Of a DNA stretch of 55,557 bases, positions 35,573 through 44,624 are shown one piece after another; position 1 is the first letter of the stretch, and the number at the start of each line of letters is the position of its first letter. This DNA comes from JBOICV01 sp050740255. Lineage in GTDB: Bacteria > Pseudomonadota > Gammaproteobacteria > Nevskiales > JBOICV01. The translations under genes and the position numbers were made by a program. The notes under the pieces are model-generated. The model ran no database searches, was not told the DNA's origin, and was given only the letters and a program-made list of their open reading frames with translations. Where the stretch lies: NCBI GenBank assembly GCA_050740255.1, contig JBOICV010000116.1, positions 1 to 55,557 of the forward strand. Reading direction: 5' to 3'.

Positions 35573-36586
35573 TTATTTTTCCAGGACCTTTAACAGCGCC
35601 CTTTGTACCCGCTCCGGACCGGGGAAATAATCCCATTCGAAGGCATGCGGATACGGCGTGTCCCAGCCCGTCACTCGCTCGATCGGCGCTTCGAGCTGGT
35701 AAAAGCAGTGCTCCTGAACCTGCGCCATCAGTTCCGCACCGTAGCCACAGGTGCGGCTGGCCTCATGCACGATCACGCAGCGGCCGGTCTTTTTGACCGA
35801 AGTCGCGAGCGTGGCCGTGTCCAGCGGGAACAGCGTGCGCACATCAATCACCTCGGCGTCCACACCGGCTGCGGCCACCGCCGCCAGCGCGACGTGCGCC
35901 ATGGTGCCGTAAGTGATGACGGTGACGTCGTTGCCGGCGCGCACGATATGGGCCTGGCTCAACGGTATCTTGTAATAGCCTTCAGGCACCTCGCCCGCTT
36001 CGTGCTTGGACCAGGGCGTCAGCGCGCGATCGTGGTGGCCATCGAAGGGGCCGTTGTAGATGCGTTTGGGTTCGAAGAAGATCACCGGGTCATCGTCCTC
36101 GATGGCGCTGATCAAAAGACCCTTGGCATCGTAAGGAGTCGAGGGCATGACGCTCTTGAGCCCGGAGACATGGGCGAACAAACTCTCGGGGCTCTGGCTG
36201 TGAGTCTGGCCGCCGTAGACGCCGCCGCCACAGGGCGTGCGTATCGTGATCGGCGCCCAGAATTCGCCGGCCGAGCGATAACGCAGGCGCGAGGCTTCGG
36301 ATACGATCTGGTCGAAACCGGGCAGGATGTAATCGGCGAACTGGATCTCGACCACCGGCCGCAGCCCGTACACACCCATGCCGATCGCGGTGGCGACGAT
36401 GCCGCCTTCGGCGATCGGCGCATCGAACACGCGCGTCTTGCCGAATTTTTCCTGCAGGCCGGCGGTGCAGCGGAACACGCCGCCGAAGTAGCCGACGTCC
36501 TCGCCGAAGATGACGACGTTCGGATCCCGCTCCAGCATCACCGCCATGGCCGAGTTCAGCGCCTGGATCATGTTCATCCGAGCCAT
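35573..36586 (-). CDS. bkdA2: Branched-chain alpha-keto acid dehydrogenase E1 beta subunit
   Basis: 337 residues, the standard length. It begins with ALNSAMAVMLERDPNVVIFGEDVG, contains the thiamine-diphosphate-activating Glu in VEIQFADYI, and has the transketolase C-terminal part VIDVRTLFPLD. With E1 alpha it decarboxylates the 2-oxo acids of Leu, Ile and Val. The gene is spaced one base after bkdA1. Confidence 0.95.
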   Translation of the reverse strand: MARMNMIQALNSAMAVMLERDPNVVIFGEDVGYFGGVFRCTAGLQEKFGKTRVFDAPIAEGGIVATAIGMGVYGLRPVVEIQFADYILPGFDQIVSEASRLRYRSAGEFWAPITIRTPCGGGVYGGQTHSQSPESLFAHVSGLKSVMPSTPYDAKGLLISAIEDDDPVIFFEPKRIYNGPFDGHHDRALTPWSKHEAGEVPEGYYKIPLSQAHIVRAGNDVTVITYGTMAHVALAAVAAAGVDAEVIDVRTLFPLDTATLATSVKKTGRCVIVHEASRTCGYGAELMAQVQEHCFYQLEAPIERVTGWDTPYPHAFEWDYFPGPERVQRALLKVLEK

Positions 36587-36587
36587 G

Positions 36588-37817
36588 TTAGAAACCGGCC
36601 TCCTGCCGTTGCCGCACGAGATGCGGCGGCACGTCCTTGAACACGTCCTCGAACATGGTCTTGGGACTGTCCGGGCGGGTGCCCAGCGTGCCGTAACTCT
36701 CCGCTTCCTTGAGATCCGCCTTGACCTGTTCCTCCAGTTGCTGACTCAGTTGCGCGTGCCGTTGTTCCGACCACTCGCCCAGCACGATCAAATGCTGCTT
36801 CAACCGTTCGACCGGATCTCCGAGCGGCCATTTTTCCGCCTCGTCCTTGGGCCGGTAAGCGGAAGGGTCGTCGCTGCTGGAATGCGCGGCGGCGCGGTAG
36901 GTGTACAGCTCTATTAACGTGGCGCCATGGTTGGCGCGGGCTCGCTCGGCAGCCCAGCGGGTGGCGGCATACACCGCCAGGAAGTCGTTGCCGTCCACGC
37001 GCAGTCCCGGCAGCCCGTAACCGATCGCGCGCGCGGCGAAGGTGGTGGTTTCGCCGCCGGCAATCCCCTGGAAGCTGGAGATCGCCCACTGGTTGTTGAC
37101 CACGTTGAGTATCACCGGCGCCCGATACACCGCGGCGAAGGTCAGCGCATAATGAAAATCACCTTCGGCGGTGGAGCCTTCGCCGATCCAGGCGGCGGCG
37201 ATGCGGTTATCGCCTTTGTAGGCCGAGGCCATCGCCCAGCCGACCGCATGCGGAAAACGCGTCCCCACATTGCCGGAGATCGAATAAAAGCCGGCGTCGC
37301 GGCAGGAATACATAATCGGCAACTGGCGGCCTTTCAGACGATCGCGGTTATTGTTGAATATCTGGCACATCAAATCCACCAGCGGCCAGTCGCGCGCGAC
37401 CAGCAGGCCCTGCTGGCGATAGCTGGGGAATAGCATGTCTCGCGGGTCCAGCGCCAACGCCGCCGCGACGGCGACGGCTTCCTCGCCGGTGGATTTCATG
37501 TAGAACGAAGTCTTGCCCTGGCGCTGCACCCGCATCATGCGCTCGTCGAAAATGCGGGTGAGCAGCATGGCGCGCAAACCCTTGCGCAAGATCTCGGGAT
37601 CGAGTTTCGGATTCCAGTCGCCCACAGCCTGCTCATCGTCATCCAATACCCGGATGAGCCCATAGGCGTAATCGCGCAGATTTTCTTCCGGTGTTGCGAT
37701 AGCGGGGCGGGCGAGTTTGCCCGCCGGCGGAATCTTGAGGCCGCTGAAATCCGGGGTCTCGCCGGGCCGGGCCGTGGGCTCGGGGATATGGAGTTGCAGG
37801 CCGGTTTGTTCTGTCAT
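36588..37817 (-). CDS. bkdA1: Branched-chain alpha-keto acid dehydrogenase E1 alpha subunit
   Basis: 409 residues. The thiamine-diphosphate/Mg motif is GEGSTAEGDFH ... VVNNQWAIS. The phosphorylation-loop-like region YRAAAHSSSDDPS and RMMRVQRQGKTSFYM are both typical of the bacterial BCKDH alpha chain. It pairs with bkdA2 to form the heterotetrameric E1. Tight packing (1-bp gaps on both sides) shows a single operon with ldh at its head. Confidence 0.95.
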   Translation of the reverse strand: MTEQTGLQLHIPEPTARPGETPDFSGLKIPPAGKLARPAIATPEENLRDYAYGLIRVLDDDEQAVGDWNPKLDPEILRKGLRAMLLTRIFDERMMRVQRQGKTSFYMKSTGEEAVAVAAALALDPRDMLFPSYRQQGLLVARDWPLVDLMCQIFNNNRDRLKGRQLPIMYSCRDAGFYSISGNVGTRFPHAVGWAMASAYKGDNRIAAAWIGEGSTAEGDFHYALTFAAVYRAPVILNVVNNQWAISSFQGIAGGETTTFAARAIGYGLPGLRVDGNDFLAVYAATRWAAERARANHGATLIELYTYRAAAHSSSDDPSAYRPKDEAEKWPLGDPVERLKQHLIVLGEWSEQRHAQLSQQLEEQVKADLKEAESYGTLGTRPDSPKTMFEDVFKDVPPHLVRQRQEAGF

Positions 37818-37818
37818 C

Positions 37819-38874
37819 TCAGGCGACCTGTCGGGTCAGCATTTTGCCGGAGGCCAGGCGCGCCTCGGCCAGGCGGTCCGCGACACGGTTGCTAGCTTCC
37901 CCACTGCGCTCGGCCTCGGCAAACACCTGTTCCAGAGTATCGCCGATACGCTCGATCTTGCGCCAAACCTCTTCCTCCGACAGGGTCGCCAGGTAGTCCG
38001 CACCGACGCTGATAACGCCGCCGGCGTTAATCACATAGTCAGGCGCATACAGGATACCGCGGCGCTGCAGCCGCTCGCCGTCGGCATCGGTAGCCAGTTG
38101 ATTATTGGCCGCGCCCGCCACGACCTTTACGTTCAATTGCGCAATGCTGGTGGCGTTGAGCACGCCACCCAGCGCGCAGGGCGCCAGCACGTCTGCCGGG
38201 GTCAACAAAATGTCTTCAATCGAGGCGGCTTGCGCACCGAGTTCGTCCCGCGCCTGTTCGACGCGTACCGGATTGAGATCGGCCACCACCAGTTGCGCAC
38301 CCGCTGCATGCAGCTCGCGGCACAAGTGCAAGCCCACACTGCCCAGTCCCTGCACCGCCACCATGAGGCCGTCCAGGCTATCGCGTTCCAGCGCATGGCG
38401 TACTGCGACGGTGATGCCGCGGAACACGCCGTGCGCGGTTTTCGGCGCCGGATTGCCGCCCGCAGCGCCGCCGCCGACATGGCGTGTATGGCGCGCAATG
38501 CAAATCATATCCGGCTCGGTCAAGCCGACATCCTGCGCGGTAACGTAGCGGCCACCCAGACTCTCTACGAACTGGCCGTAGGCATCCAGCATTGCGGGCC
38601 ACTTGTCCCGGCGGGCGTCACCGAGGATCACCGCTTTGCCGCCGCCCAGCGGCAGACCGGCCAATGCGTTTTTGTAACTCATGCCGCGCGACAGGCGCAG
38701 CACATCCGTGAGCGCCGCCTGCTCCGATTCGTAGTCCCACATGCGGCAGCCGCCCAGCGCAGGGCCTAAAGCCGTTGAATGAATGGCGATGATGGCGCGC
38801 AGGCCGGAATCCGCGGCGTGGGCGAAGAACACAGCTTCGTGACTTTTGAAGGCGGGATTCGCGAATACGGCCAT
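37819..38874 (-). CDS. ldh: Leucine (Glu/Leu/Phe/Val) dehydrogenase
   Basis: 351 residues from the ATG at 38874. The substrate/catalytic Lys lies in GLPLGGGKAVI and the NAD loop is GLGSVG. Early residues GPALGGCRMW are typical of leucine dehydrogenases. It deaminates Leu, Val and Ile to the 2-oxo acids that the following Bkd enzymes oxidise, so the operon is a complete route from branched-chain amino acid to branched acyl-CoA. It is divergent from the Lrp-type regulator. Confidence 0.92.
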   Translation of the reverse strand: MAVFANPAFKSHEAVFFAHAADSGLRAIIAIHSTALGPALGGCRMWDYESEQAALTDVLRLSRGMSYKNALAGLPLGGGKAVILGDARRDKWPAMLDAYGQFVESLGGRYVTAQDVGLTEPDMICIARHTRHVGGGAAGGNPAPKTAHGVFRGITVAVRHALERDSLDGLMVAVQGLGSVGLHLCRELHAAGAQLVVADLNPVRVEQARDELGAQAASIEDILLTPADVLAPCALGGVLNATSIAQLNVKVVAGAANNQLATDADGERLQRRGILYAPDYVINAGGVISVGADYLATLSEEEVWRKIERIGDTLEQVFAEAERSGEASNRVADRLAEARLASGKMLTRQVA

Positions 38875-38938
38875 AGGACTCTTCCGGTTGAAGTCTGCGC
38901 AGTTTTGCCAAAACAGAATAGCAGCGTTAGCCGGGTAC

Positions 38939-38984
38939 TTATTCCCGAAATTGACATGAATCACGCTATACTCGGGATAATTTC
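38939..38984. promoter_or_regulatory. Divergent promoter/operator region of ldh-bkd and the Lrp-type gene
   Basis: TTATTCCCGA (38939-38948) and its near reverse complement CTCGGGATAA (38971-38980) form a gapped inverted repeat with one extra base in one arm. Between and over them lie TTGACA (38951-38956) and GATAAT (38976-38981), 19 bp apart, a fair promoter reading towards the Lrp gene. An Lrp-type binding site is a reasonable reading. Confidence 0.45.
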
Positions 38985-39002
38985 TCGGTAAATGGCACTT
39001 TT

Positions 39003-39551
39003 ATGGGAAATATGACCACAGCGCTGGACAAGCTGGACACCCGCATCCTCGACCTCCTGCAGCAAGATGTGAGCTTATCCGTCAACGAGATCGCCAGCCG
39101 CGTCGCCTCCTCCAAATCGGTGGTGGCACGCCGGATTCAAAAACTTGTGGATAGCGGGATCATCCGGAAACGCGTCGCCGTGCTCGACCCGCAGAAAGTC
39201 GGGCTCGGCCTCCTGGTATTCGCGCATATCAAGATGGCGCGCCACGACCGGGATGTGCTGCCGAAATTCGTGGAGGCGGTGAAACGCTTTCCACAGGTCA
39301 TCGAGTGCCATACCCTGATGGGCAACGTGGATTTCCAGCTCAAGATCGTCGCCAGGGACGTGGCCGAATACGAGGAATTGCTTTGGCGCCGGCTGTCCCG
39401 CATTGACGGCGTTCACGAGCTGCATTCCTACATCTCGATGACGCAGTTCATCAACACCACGCGCCTGCCGCTGGAGCCGGCCGGCATGCCGGAGGCGGTT
39501 AAACCACTGCGCGGACGGGGGTCTGGCCGACGCGGCGCAGCGGTCCGCTGA
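39003..39551 (+). CDS. bkdR: Lrp/AsnC-family regulator, probable BkdR-type activator
   Basis: 182 residues; the ATG at 39012 is an alternative. The N-terminal helix-turn-helix (LDTRILDLLQQDVSLSVNEI, then SKSVVARRIQKL) is followed by the RAM/AsnC ligand domain with VIECHTLMGNVDFQLKIV. The C-terminus has about 20 extra residues rich in Arg and Gly compared with Lrp. It is divergent from the ldh-bkd operon, the arrangement of BkdR in Pseudomonas, where branched amino acids are the co-activators. The symbol is assigned from context. Confidence 0.85.
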   Translation: MGNMTTALDKLDTRILDLLQQDVSLSVNEIASRVASSKSVVARRIQKLVDSGIIRKRVAVLDPQKVGLGLLVFAHIKMARHDRDVLPKFVEAVKRFPQVIECHTLMGNVDFQLKIVARDVAEYEELLWRRLSRIDGVHELHSYISMTQFINTTRLPLEPAGMPEAVKPLRGRGSGRRGAAVR

Positions 39552-39574
39552 GCGCCACGTGGGTGCGGCAATGC

Positions 39575-40918
39575 TCAGGCGCTGCGCATCAGCAGATGTA
39601 CGTTGAAGCCCAGCGCGCCCATCCGCCCACTGGCATCGGGATTGACGAAACGTATCGCGCCGATCTGTACGATGCCGGGGATGTAGGGCGTGTCGAACTG
39701 GTGCTCGCTCAGCGAAACCAGCGGCAGCACCGGCGTGGTGGCCTGCGAGTTATCGTAGACGCGCGCTTTCCAGCCCATGCGCATGCCGATGCCTTTGCCA
39801 TGCGCGACGATCTCGCCGCGCACCATGACGTTTTCGAACACGCCCAGATAGGGCGCGGGATCCAGCGGCGCGCTGCTGGGCTGCGGTTTGTGCGGCCTGA
39901 GTCCGGTCCACGACTCGATGATCGGCTCAAGCATGGCCGGATACACCGCATCCTTGCGATCGCAATTGGTCAGCAGCACGGCGACCCGCCCGGTCTGCGG
40001 CTGCGCGTAAAGAAACGCGGCCACACCCGGCCCGCTGCCCGAGTGGAACAGTAACTCACCCGGCAACAGCATCCAGCCCAGGCCCCAGCGCCAGCCCACC
40101 GGCAGCACGATATCGGCGGTCGGCTGCGTCATCCGCGCCGTGGATTCCGCCGACAGGATGCGCGCGCCATTCAGACCCGCGCCGCCGTTCAGCAATGCCC
40201 GTGCGAAGCTGACCAGATCGGTGGCCGACATCATCAGCGTCGCGCCCGCCGGTGCGAAGCTCAGCGGCAGAAACGGGCGTGTGGTCTGCACCAGCTTGCC
40301 GGTCGCCGGATCGGTCACATCGCCGACGCTGTGGCGAAAGCGCGGCAGGTCGGAGATATCGGCCAGCGCATGGCGCATCTCCAGTGGCTCATAGATGCGC
40401 TGCTTGATCAGCGTGTACCAGCTCTCGCCGCGCAGCGTCTGCGCGAGGTATCCGGCAATCACCGTCGCCGCGTTGCAGTAAGACGGCCCGCCGCCGGGCT
40501 CGTGCAGTTGCCCAAGCTCGGCAAAGCGCTCGATCGCGTCGGCGATGCGCTCGCGGTCGGGGCCGTGATCCGGCAGCAGCATGCCGTCAATACCGCTGGT
40601 GTGGTTCACCAGCATGGCGCAGGTGATTTTTGAGAGCGCCGTCATGTCGCGCAGCCGCAGCTGCGGCAGATGTTTGATAACCGGATCTTCGAGCCGGATC
40701 AAGCCATCGTCCACCAGCTGCATCATCAGCACCGTGTTCAGCAGTTTGCTGATCGAACCGATGTGCATGAGCGTATCCTGCGTCACCGGATCGCCGGTGA
40801 CGCTGTTGCGTTTGCCGGCGACGGCAGTGTGCAGGGTAGCGCCGTCCCAATAGGCGAACGAGGCGCCGGGGGCGCCTGAGGTTTCGATGATCTGGCTCAG
40901 TTGCTGCTGAAAGTTCAT
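39575..40918 (-). CDS. Cytoplasmic class-C beta-lactamase-fold (S12) serine hydrolase
   Basis: 447 residues with no signal peptide, unusual for S12 enzymes and hinting at an intracellular peptide substrate. S-x-x-K is SISK (Ser55, Lys58) and Y-x-N is YCN (Tyr147). HSGSGPGV near 300 gives the third (H-S-G) motif. The last 110 residues form an extra domain after the lactamase fold. Relatives include D-aminopeptidase, esterase EstB and the linear-microcystin peptidase MlrB. Its ATG overlaps the amidase stop (ATGA). It is the last gene of the TBDR-M81-amidase operon. Confidence 0.85.
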   Translation of the reverse strand: MNFQQQLSQIIETSGAPGASFAYWDGATLHTAVAGKRNSVTGDPVTQDTLMHIGSISKLLNTVLMMQLVDDGLIRLEDPVIKHLPQLRLRDMTALSKITCAMLVNHTSGIDGMLLPDHGPDRERIADAIERFAELGQLHEPGGGPSYCNAATVIAGYLAQTLRGESWYTLIKQRIYEPLEMRHALADISDLPRFRHSVGDVTDPATGKLVQTTRPFLPLSFAPAGATLMMSATDLVSFARALLNGGAGLNGARILSAESTARMTQPTADIVLPVGWRWGLGWMLLPGELLFHSGSGPGVAAFLYAQPQTGRVAVLLTNCDRKDAVYPAMLEPIIESWTGLRPHKPQPSSAPLDPAPYLGVFENVMVRGEIVAHGKGIGMRMGWKARVYDNSQATTPVLPLVSLSEHQFDTPYIPGIVQIGAIRFVNPDASGRMGALGFNVHLLMRSA

Positions 40919-42375
40919 GCCTGTTTCCTGTATTCCAGCTTCAAGGAGTCCGCTACATGCGGCGCGAAAATTGAATGTGGCGGGCGGCGTCCGATCCAGG
41001 GATGCGCGCGTTCTAGCTGCCCGGCAATGCGAAAGATCGTTGCCTCCTGACCCATTGCGGCAGCGAACTGCAGGCCCACCGGTAATCCATTGCTGCCGTG
41101 AATCACCGGTACCGACGCCGCGGGGTGACCGCTGACGTTGAACAGCGGCGTAAACGCCGCGTAAGCATCCAGAGCACGCACGGCGTACTCGTCGAAACTG
41201 CCGGCGCCATCACTGGGCGCGAGGCTGCCGATACGCGGGGCCTGGCTGACGCCGGCCGGCGACAGCCAAAGGTCATACGAGCGGAAGTAATGATCCACCG
41301 CGATGCGAGCCTCCTCGAAGGCGGCCTCGGCGAGGAGCAAATCCTCGACACCAAGCCCTCGTCCGCGTTCCATCAGTTGCAAAGTTTTGGCTTCCAGCAT
41401 GCCGGGGCTAGCCTCGCGACCGAGCATTGCACAAGCCATTTTCACGCGCAGTGGCAGCATATGGCTCCAGACATTGAGGAAATGCTGCATGAAGCGCGTC
41501 CAGGCGATCTTCGGCGACGCTTCCTCAACATGGTGGCCCTGCCCCTGTAGCAACTTTGCTGTTGCATCAACCGCGCTCAGACATTCCGCAGACAAAGGCA
41601 CCGACAGCGGCGCGCTACGGCAGATGCCAATGCGCAGGTAGCCGGGCTCGCGTTCGACTTCATCGAGGTAAGGCCGCTCAGGCCGGCCGATATGAAAACG
41701 CGCGCCATCAGCGGCGCCGTGCAAGAGATCCAGAAACGCCGCGGAATCACGCACCGTACGGCTCGATACATGCCAGGAATCGAGGCCAAAGAGGGTACTG
41801 AAGTGAGGTGTACGCCCACGGCTGGGCTTGAGTCCGAATAAACCAGTGCAGTGCGCAGGCCCGCGGATGGAGCCGCCGCCGTCGCTGGTCTGCGCCACCG
41901 GCACCACACCGGCGGCAACGGCCGCCGAGGCGCCGCCGCTGGACCCGCCCGGAGAATGATCCAGATTCCAGGGATTGCGCGTAGCGCCGTGCAGACTCGA
42001 CTCGGTCACCGGATAGGCGCCGAATTCCGGCGCGGTCGTCGCGGCCAGTAGCGCGACGCCGGTATTTTTCAAGCGCCGGCTCATTTCGTTGTCCTGGGGA
42101 ACGGAAAGCCCCGCGAGCAGCCGCGACCCCATCCCCAACGGAAAACCCTGAGTGCCGTGGCCTTCTTTCAACAGGAACGGCACGCCGGAGAAGGCTTTGC
42201 CTTCCTGCCATGCCGGCGCGCGCTGCACTGCACCCGAGATGAAATTCAGCCGCGGGTTAAGCAGATCAATGGCCTCGAGAGCACAGCGTTGAATTTCCGT
42301 AGCGCTGACTTCGCCGCGTCTGATCAACTGTGCGAGGCTGATGGCGTCGTGACTCGAATATTCGTGCAGTCTCAT
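40915..42375 (-). CDS. Amidase-signature family hydrolase
   Basis: 486 residues. The Ser-cisSer-Lys triad is visible: Lys70 (FLLKEG), the Ser in SPGGSSGG near 145, and nucleophile Ser169 (GGGSIRGPA). No signal peptide. The family splits amide bonds of aryl, fatty or amino-acid amides. Start and stop both overlap neighbours by 4 bp (with M81 upstream, S12 downstream), so the three are strongly coupled in translation. A role in trimming an imported peptide or amide is likely from context. Confidence 0.9.
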   Translation of the reverse strand: MRLHEYSSHDAISLAQLIRRGEVSATEIQRCALEAIDLLNPRLNFISGAVQRAPAWQEGKAFSGVPFLLKEGHGTQGFPLGMGSRLLAGLSVPQDNEMSRRLKNTGVALLAATTAPEFGAYPVTESSLHGATRNPWNLDHSPGGSSGGASAAVAAGVVPVAQTSDGGGSIRGPAHCTGLFGLKPSRGRTPHFSTLFGLDSWHVSSRTVRDSAAFLDLLHGAADGARFHIGRPERPYLDEVEREPGYLRIGICRSAPLSVPLSAECLSAVDATAKLLQGQGHHVEEASPKIAWTRFMQHFLNVWSHMLPLRVKMACAMLGREASPGMLEAKTLQLMERGRGLGVEDLLLAEAAFEEARIAVDHYFRSYDLWLSPAGVSQAPRIGSLAPSDGAGSFDEYAVRALDAYAAFTPLFNVSGHPAASVPVIHGSNGLPVGLQFAAAMGQEATIFRIAGQLERAHPWIGRRPPHSIFAPHVADSLKLEYRKQA

Positions 42376-43745
42376 TCTAATTTCAGAGGATCAGATTCAC
42401 GCGGAAAGTAGCGGGCGTTATATTGCGTGTAAGTAAAGTCGGCGAAGTTCACATCGAGCGCGGCGCCAGGCACGGCGACGCGCAGGACGCGCGCGGCCAG
42501 CGGCTCGAAGGCGGCTTCAAAATGCTGCGTGGACTTGACCACCACGCAGCGCAACGGTTCCAGTGCAATTCCCATCTGCGTGAAGATGTCCGGCGAGTAG
42601 GTCTGCGCGCGCAGCGAACACAGAACAATATGCACGCCACTGACTTCAATCGCCGCCGAGCGGCCCATCGGCTGAGTCATGCTCCCGAAAAACTTTTGCA
42701 CCAGATTCCCGGAGAGTTTGGTGACGGTAGCCAGCACGTCGAGCGGCGCGGCCGGATCGTAGAGTGCGCCCAGCGCCGCCGGCGCCAGGCGCTGTCGCAG
42801 CAACTCGCGCAGCAGCGCGGTGTTGTCGGATGGCGCGCCGCCGCCGGCGTTGTCGGCGGCGTCGGCGATCACCGACAGGCCGGTTTCGCGCGCCGCGGTG
42901 GCCAGCACTTCGGCGGGCGATAGATACGACACCGCCAGCGCGTGCCGCAGCGCGTAAAACTCCCGCCCCAGCGGTTCCGCCCAACGCTGCGCCAGCGCGG
43001 GATCGCCGTCCGCAATCACCAGCAGCTTGCTGCCCATGTCGGCCACATCCGCCCAGGGAAAGCCATGCGCGAGGCTGACCGACAGAATGCCGGGTTCGTG
43101 TTCGATGGCCTGCATGCGGCGCACGAAGCCGCGCATCGGCTCCGCCGTGGTCGGGTACATGCCGAGCATGCGGCAGTCAAACACCGCGCTCACCGGTTTG
43201 ATTTCGCCTCGCCGCTGCCGCGCGAGGATGCGGCATAGCTCCTGCGCGCGCGCCGGCCCGTCGGTATGCGGATACTCCTTCATCAGCACCAGCGCGCCGG
43301 CATGGGCAAGCATCCGCCCGGTCAGGTGCATATGCGGATCCAGCATCGCGCCGACCGGCACGCCGGGGCCGACGATTTCGCGCACCTGTGCGAGCAGGTC
43401 GCCCTCGCAGTCGTCGTAGCCGAACGCGATCATCGCGCCATGCAGCACCAGCAGCACCGCATCTATGTCCTCGGCCTTGCGCAGATCGTCCAGGATTTCA
43501 TCGCGCAGCGACTCATAGGTGGCGGTCAATGTTTTTCCGGACGGCTGGGCGAACGCAAACAGGCTTTCGGCGCCAACGTTATGACCTTCGGCTTTGACAA
43601 TCTGCCGCAGCATCCCGCCCAGCGCCGTTGCGATCCCAGCACCGGGTTCACCGCCGGGCCGCGCGATGTCGAAACCGGCCATGCCCGTGGGCAGGGGCGC
43701 GAAGCTGTTGGTCTCCGTCATCAAATCCGCAATGAAAAAGCGCAT
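42372..43745 (-). CDS. M81-family metallopeptidase (MlrC-like)
   Basis: 457 residues. The opening E-T-N-S-F (residues 11-15), LHGAM (101-105), the Asp-Pro-His-x-His cluster at 136-140 and YPHTD with His160 are the conserved metal-site region of the M81/MlrC family. The C-terminal MlrC domain contains VHIVLCSLRAQTYSPDIF. MlrC of Sphingomonas cleaves linear microcystin products that hold D- and beta-amino acids; most homologues have unknown substrates. No signal peptide, so cytoplasmic. It is placed 3 bp after the alpha/beta-hydrolase gene. Confidence 0.9.
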   Translation of the reverse strand: MRFFIADLMTETNSFAPLPTGMAGFDIARPGGEPGAGIATALGGMLRQIVKAEGHNVGAESLFAFAQPSGKTLTATYESLRDEILDDLRKAEDIDAVLLVLHGAMIAFGYDDCEGDLLAQVREIVGPGVPVGAMLDPHMHLTGRMLAHAGALVLMKEYPHTDGPARAQELCRILARQRRGEIKPVSAVFDCRMLGMYPTTAEPMRGFVRRMQAIEHEPGILSVSLAHGFPWADVADMGSKLLVIADGDPALAQRWAEPLGREFYALRHALAVSYLSPAEVLATAARETGLSVIADAADNAGGGAPSDNTALLRELLRQRLAPAALGALYDPAAPLDVLATVTKLSGNLVQKFFGSMTQPMGRSAAIEVSGVHIVLCSLRAQTYSPDIFTQMGIALEPLRCVVVKSTQHFEAAFEPLAARVLRVAVPGAALDVNFADFTYTQYNARYFPRESDPLKLE

Positions 43746-43748
43746 GGC

Positions 43749-44615
43749 CTAGATCTGGCGGAACAGCAACTGCGGCGACTCCACGATGAACAGGTGCGCC
43801 GCGTCAGGAATGACTTCCAGTTCCGCGCCGGGAATCTGCGCCGTCAGATAGCGCGCCACCGCCACCGGCACGTTGCCGTCGGCTTCGCCATGCAGCAACC
43901 GCACCGGCACGCGGATCTCGCCCAGCTCAAAGCCCAGCGGCCGTGTGTACAGTGCCAGCTCGTGAACGGCTGGCTCGACACCCTGGCGCAGCATCTGCCG
44001 GTTGGCGGCACCTAGAAACAGCGCACGCACTTCGGGGCGCCGCATCACGCGGCGGTCCGCCGCGGGCAGTTGCGCCAGCATGCGCTGCAGCGCCGCATCG
44101 CTGGGATCGTTGAAATAGGTGCGCCGCATCAGCGCCACCGCCAGACGCGGTAGATGCGCGACCAGAAACCAGACCACGCGCAATTGCAACAACGTGCCTT
44201 TGCGCGCCGCCCTGGGCGCCGGCGCCATGGCCGATACCAGCACGACTTTCGAGACGAGGTCCGGCAGCCAACGGGCGCAGGCCAGGGCATAACCACCACC
44301 GTCGGAAATACCGCAGACCGCCACGCGCTTCAGGCCCAGATGTGCAAGGAGCTGGCGCACATCGTCAACATAGCTACTGAAACTCAGGTCTGGTTTTGGA
44401 TCCGAGTCGCCGAAGCCGGGGCGGTCCGGCGCAATCACGCGCACGCCGGCCTGGCGCGCAGCGGCGTCCATAAGGGCGGACTGGATGCGTCCACCCGGCG
44501 TGCCATGCAGCGCGAGCAGCGGCCGCCCGCCGCGATCGCCGAACTCGGCCCAGGCCAGTTGCCTTCCATCCGCCAGCCTCATCGTCAGCGGCGGTGCTTG
44601 CAGAATATCGTTCAT
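43749..44615 (-). CDS. Alpha/beta-hydrolase
   Basis: 288 residues without a signal peptide. The oxyanion HGTPGGR lies at 38-44. The nucleophile elbow G-I-S-D-G has Ser104. LHGEADGNVP carries the acid, and DAAHLFIVE the His. Proline iminopeptidases and haloalkane/ester hydrolases share these motifs. The gene lies 9 bp after the TBDR stop and 3 bp before the M81 start. Given its neighbours, an aminopeptidase (S33-like) or esterase role on the imported compound is possible. Confidence 0.8.
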   Translation of the reverse strand: MNDILQAPPLTMRLADGRQLAWAEFGDRGGRPLLALHGTPGGRIQSALMDAAARQAGVRVIAPDRPGFGDSDPKPDLSFSSYVDDVRQLLAHLGLKRVAVCGISDGGGYALACARWLPDLVSKVVLVSAMAPAPRAARKGTLLQLRVVWFLVAHLPRLAVALMRRTYFNDPSDAALQRMLAQLPAADRRVMRRPEVRALFLGAANRQMLRQGVEPAVHELALYTRPLGFELGEIRVPVRLLHGEADGNVPVAVARYLTAQIPGAELEVIPDAAHLFIVESPQLLFRQI

Positions 44616-44624
44616 CGAAGCTCC

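Noticed and set aside
39575..44615. A true microcystin (mlr) gene cluster
   Set aside because: No MlrA-type membrane protease and no MlrD-type transporter are present, and amidase and TBDR are not part of the known cluster. Only the family pairing is similar.
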